DNA from: an uncultured Burkholderiales bacterium
GTDB taxonomy: Bacteria; Pseudomonadota; Gammaproteobacteria; Burkholderiales; Burkholderiaceae_C
DNA length: 6,345 nucleotides
Assembly: GCA_937897495.1 (NCBI GenBank)
Contig: CALCBL010000583.1
Location: 1 to 6,345 of the forward strand
Direction: 5' to 3'
Below the pieces are notes generated by a model, which was not told where the DNA came from, made no database searches, and saw nothing but the letters and a program-made list of their open reading frames with translations. Made by a program: the position numbers and the translations under genes. This document shows positions 6,329-6,345 of the stretch, piece by piece; position 1 is the first letter of the stretch, and every line of letters begins with the position of its first letter.

Positions 6329-6345
6329 GCGGGATTAGCTCAGTT
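6329..6345 (+). tRNA. 5' end of a tRNA gene (partial, cut by window edge)
   Basis: GCGGGAT reads as a 5' acceptor strand. It is followed by TA and GCTCAGTT, the standard start of a tRNA D arm (position 8 T, then GCTC and AGTT of the D loop). Only 17 bases are present, so the anticodon is outside the window and the amino acid cannot be assigned. A valine tRNA is a reasonable guess from gene order in related bacteria, but this is inference only. Confidence 0.8.

Noticed and set aside
1..6345. A novel defence, mobile or biosynthetic system
   Set aside because: Every long frame is accounted for by conserved housekeeping genes, gaps are short and regulatory, and no direct repeats, integrase, transposase, CRISPR-like array or unknown gene was seen on either strand.

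Overview
The window holds a conserved bacterial protein-quality-control locus. In order, all on the plus strand: the 3' end of an RND-type efflux pump gene, a tRNA-Leu(UAG) gene, tig (trigger factor), clpP, clpX, lon, and the first bases of another tRNA gene at the right edge. The tig-clpP-clpX-lon order is the classic proteobacterial arrangement. The protein sequences, the tRNA-Leu directly ahead of tig and the moderate GC content point to a betaproteobacterium, most likely Burkholderiales and perhaps a Comamonadaceae-type freshwater lineage. The family-level placement is inference from sequence style, not from a search.

Layout. Bases 1-133 encode the last membrane helix and tail of an RND transporter. 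Bases 134-227 hold a perfect 10-bp inverted repeat (149-174) and a candidate -10 element (185-190). The tRNA-Leu (228-314, CCA encoded) ends only 19 nt before tig (334-1647). clpP (1697-2305) follows after 49 nt. A 125-nt gap then carries a terminator-like hairpin with a T-run (2356-2388) and a weak candidate promoter before clpX (2431-3696). The 103-nt clpX-lon gap carries two sequences resembling heat-shock sigma-32 (RpoH) promoters. lon is best started at the ATG at 3800 and ends at 6232. Bases 6233-6328 hold candidate promoters for the tRNA that begins at 6329.

How the genes work together. Trigger factor binds nascent chains at the ribosome exit. ClpX unfolds tagged or damaged substrates and feeds them to the ClpP peptidase. 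Lon is a self-contained AAA+ protease for misfolded and regulatory proteins. The intergenic signals suggest that the cluster is not one uniform operon: tig-clpP may be partly separated from clpX by the terminator, and lon probably has its own heat-inducible promoter or promoters.

All four full proteins are intact, of normal length, and keep their key catalytic residues. I see no mobile element, CRISPR array, toxin-antitoxin pair or unknown gene cassette, and no evidence for an undescribed system. The points worth a second look are regulatory: the tandem sigma-32-like promoters before lon, a TTG pseudo-start of lon that lies inside one of them, the clpP-clpX terminator, and the very short tRNA-to-tig spacing.
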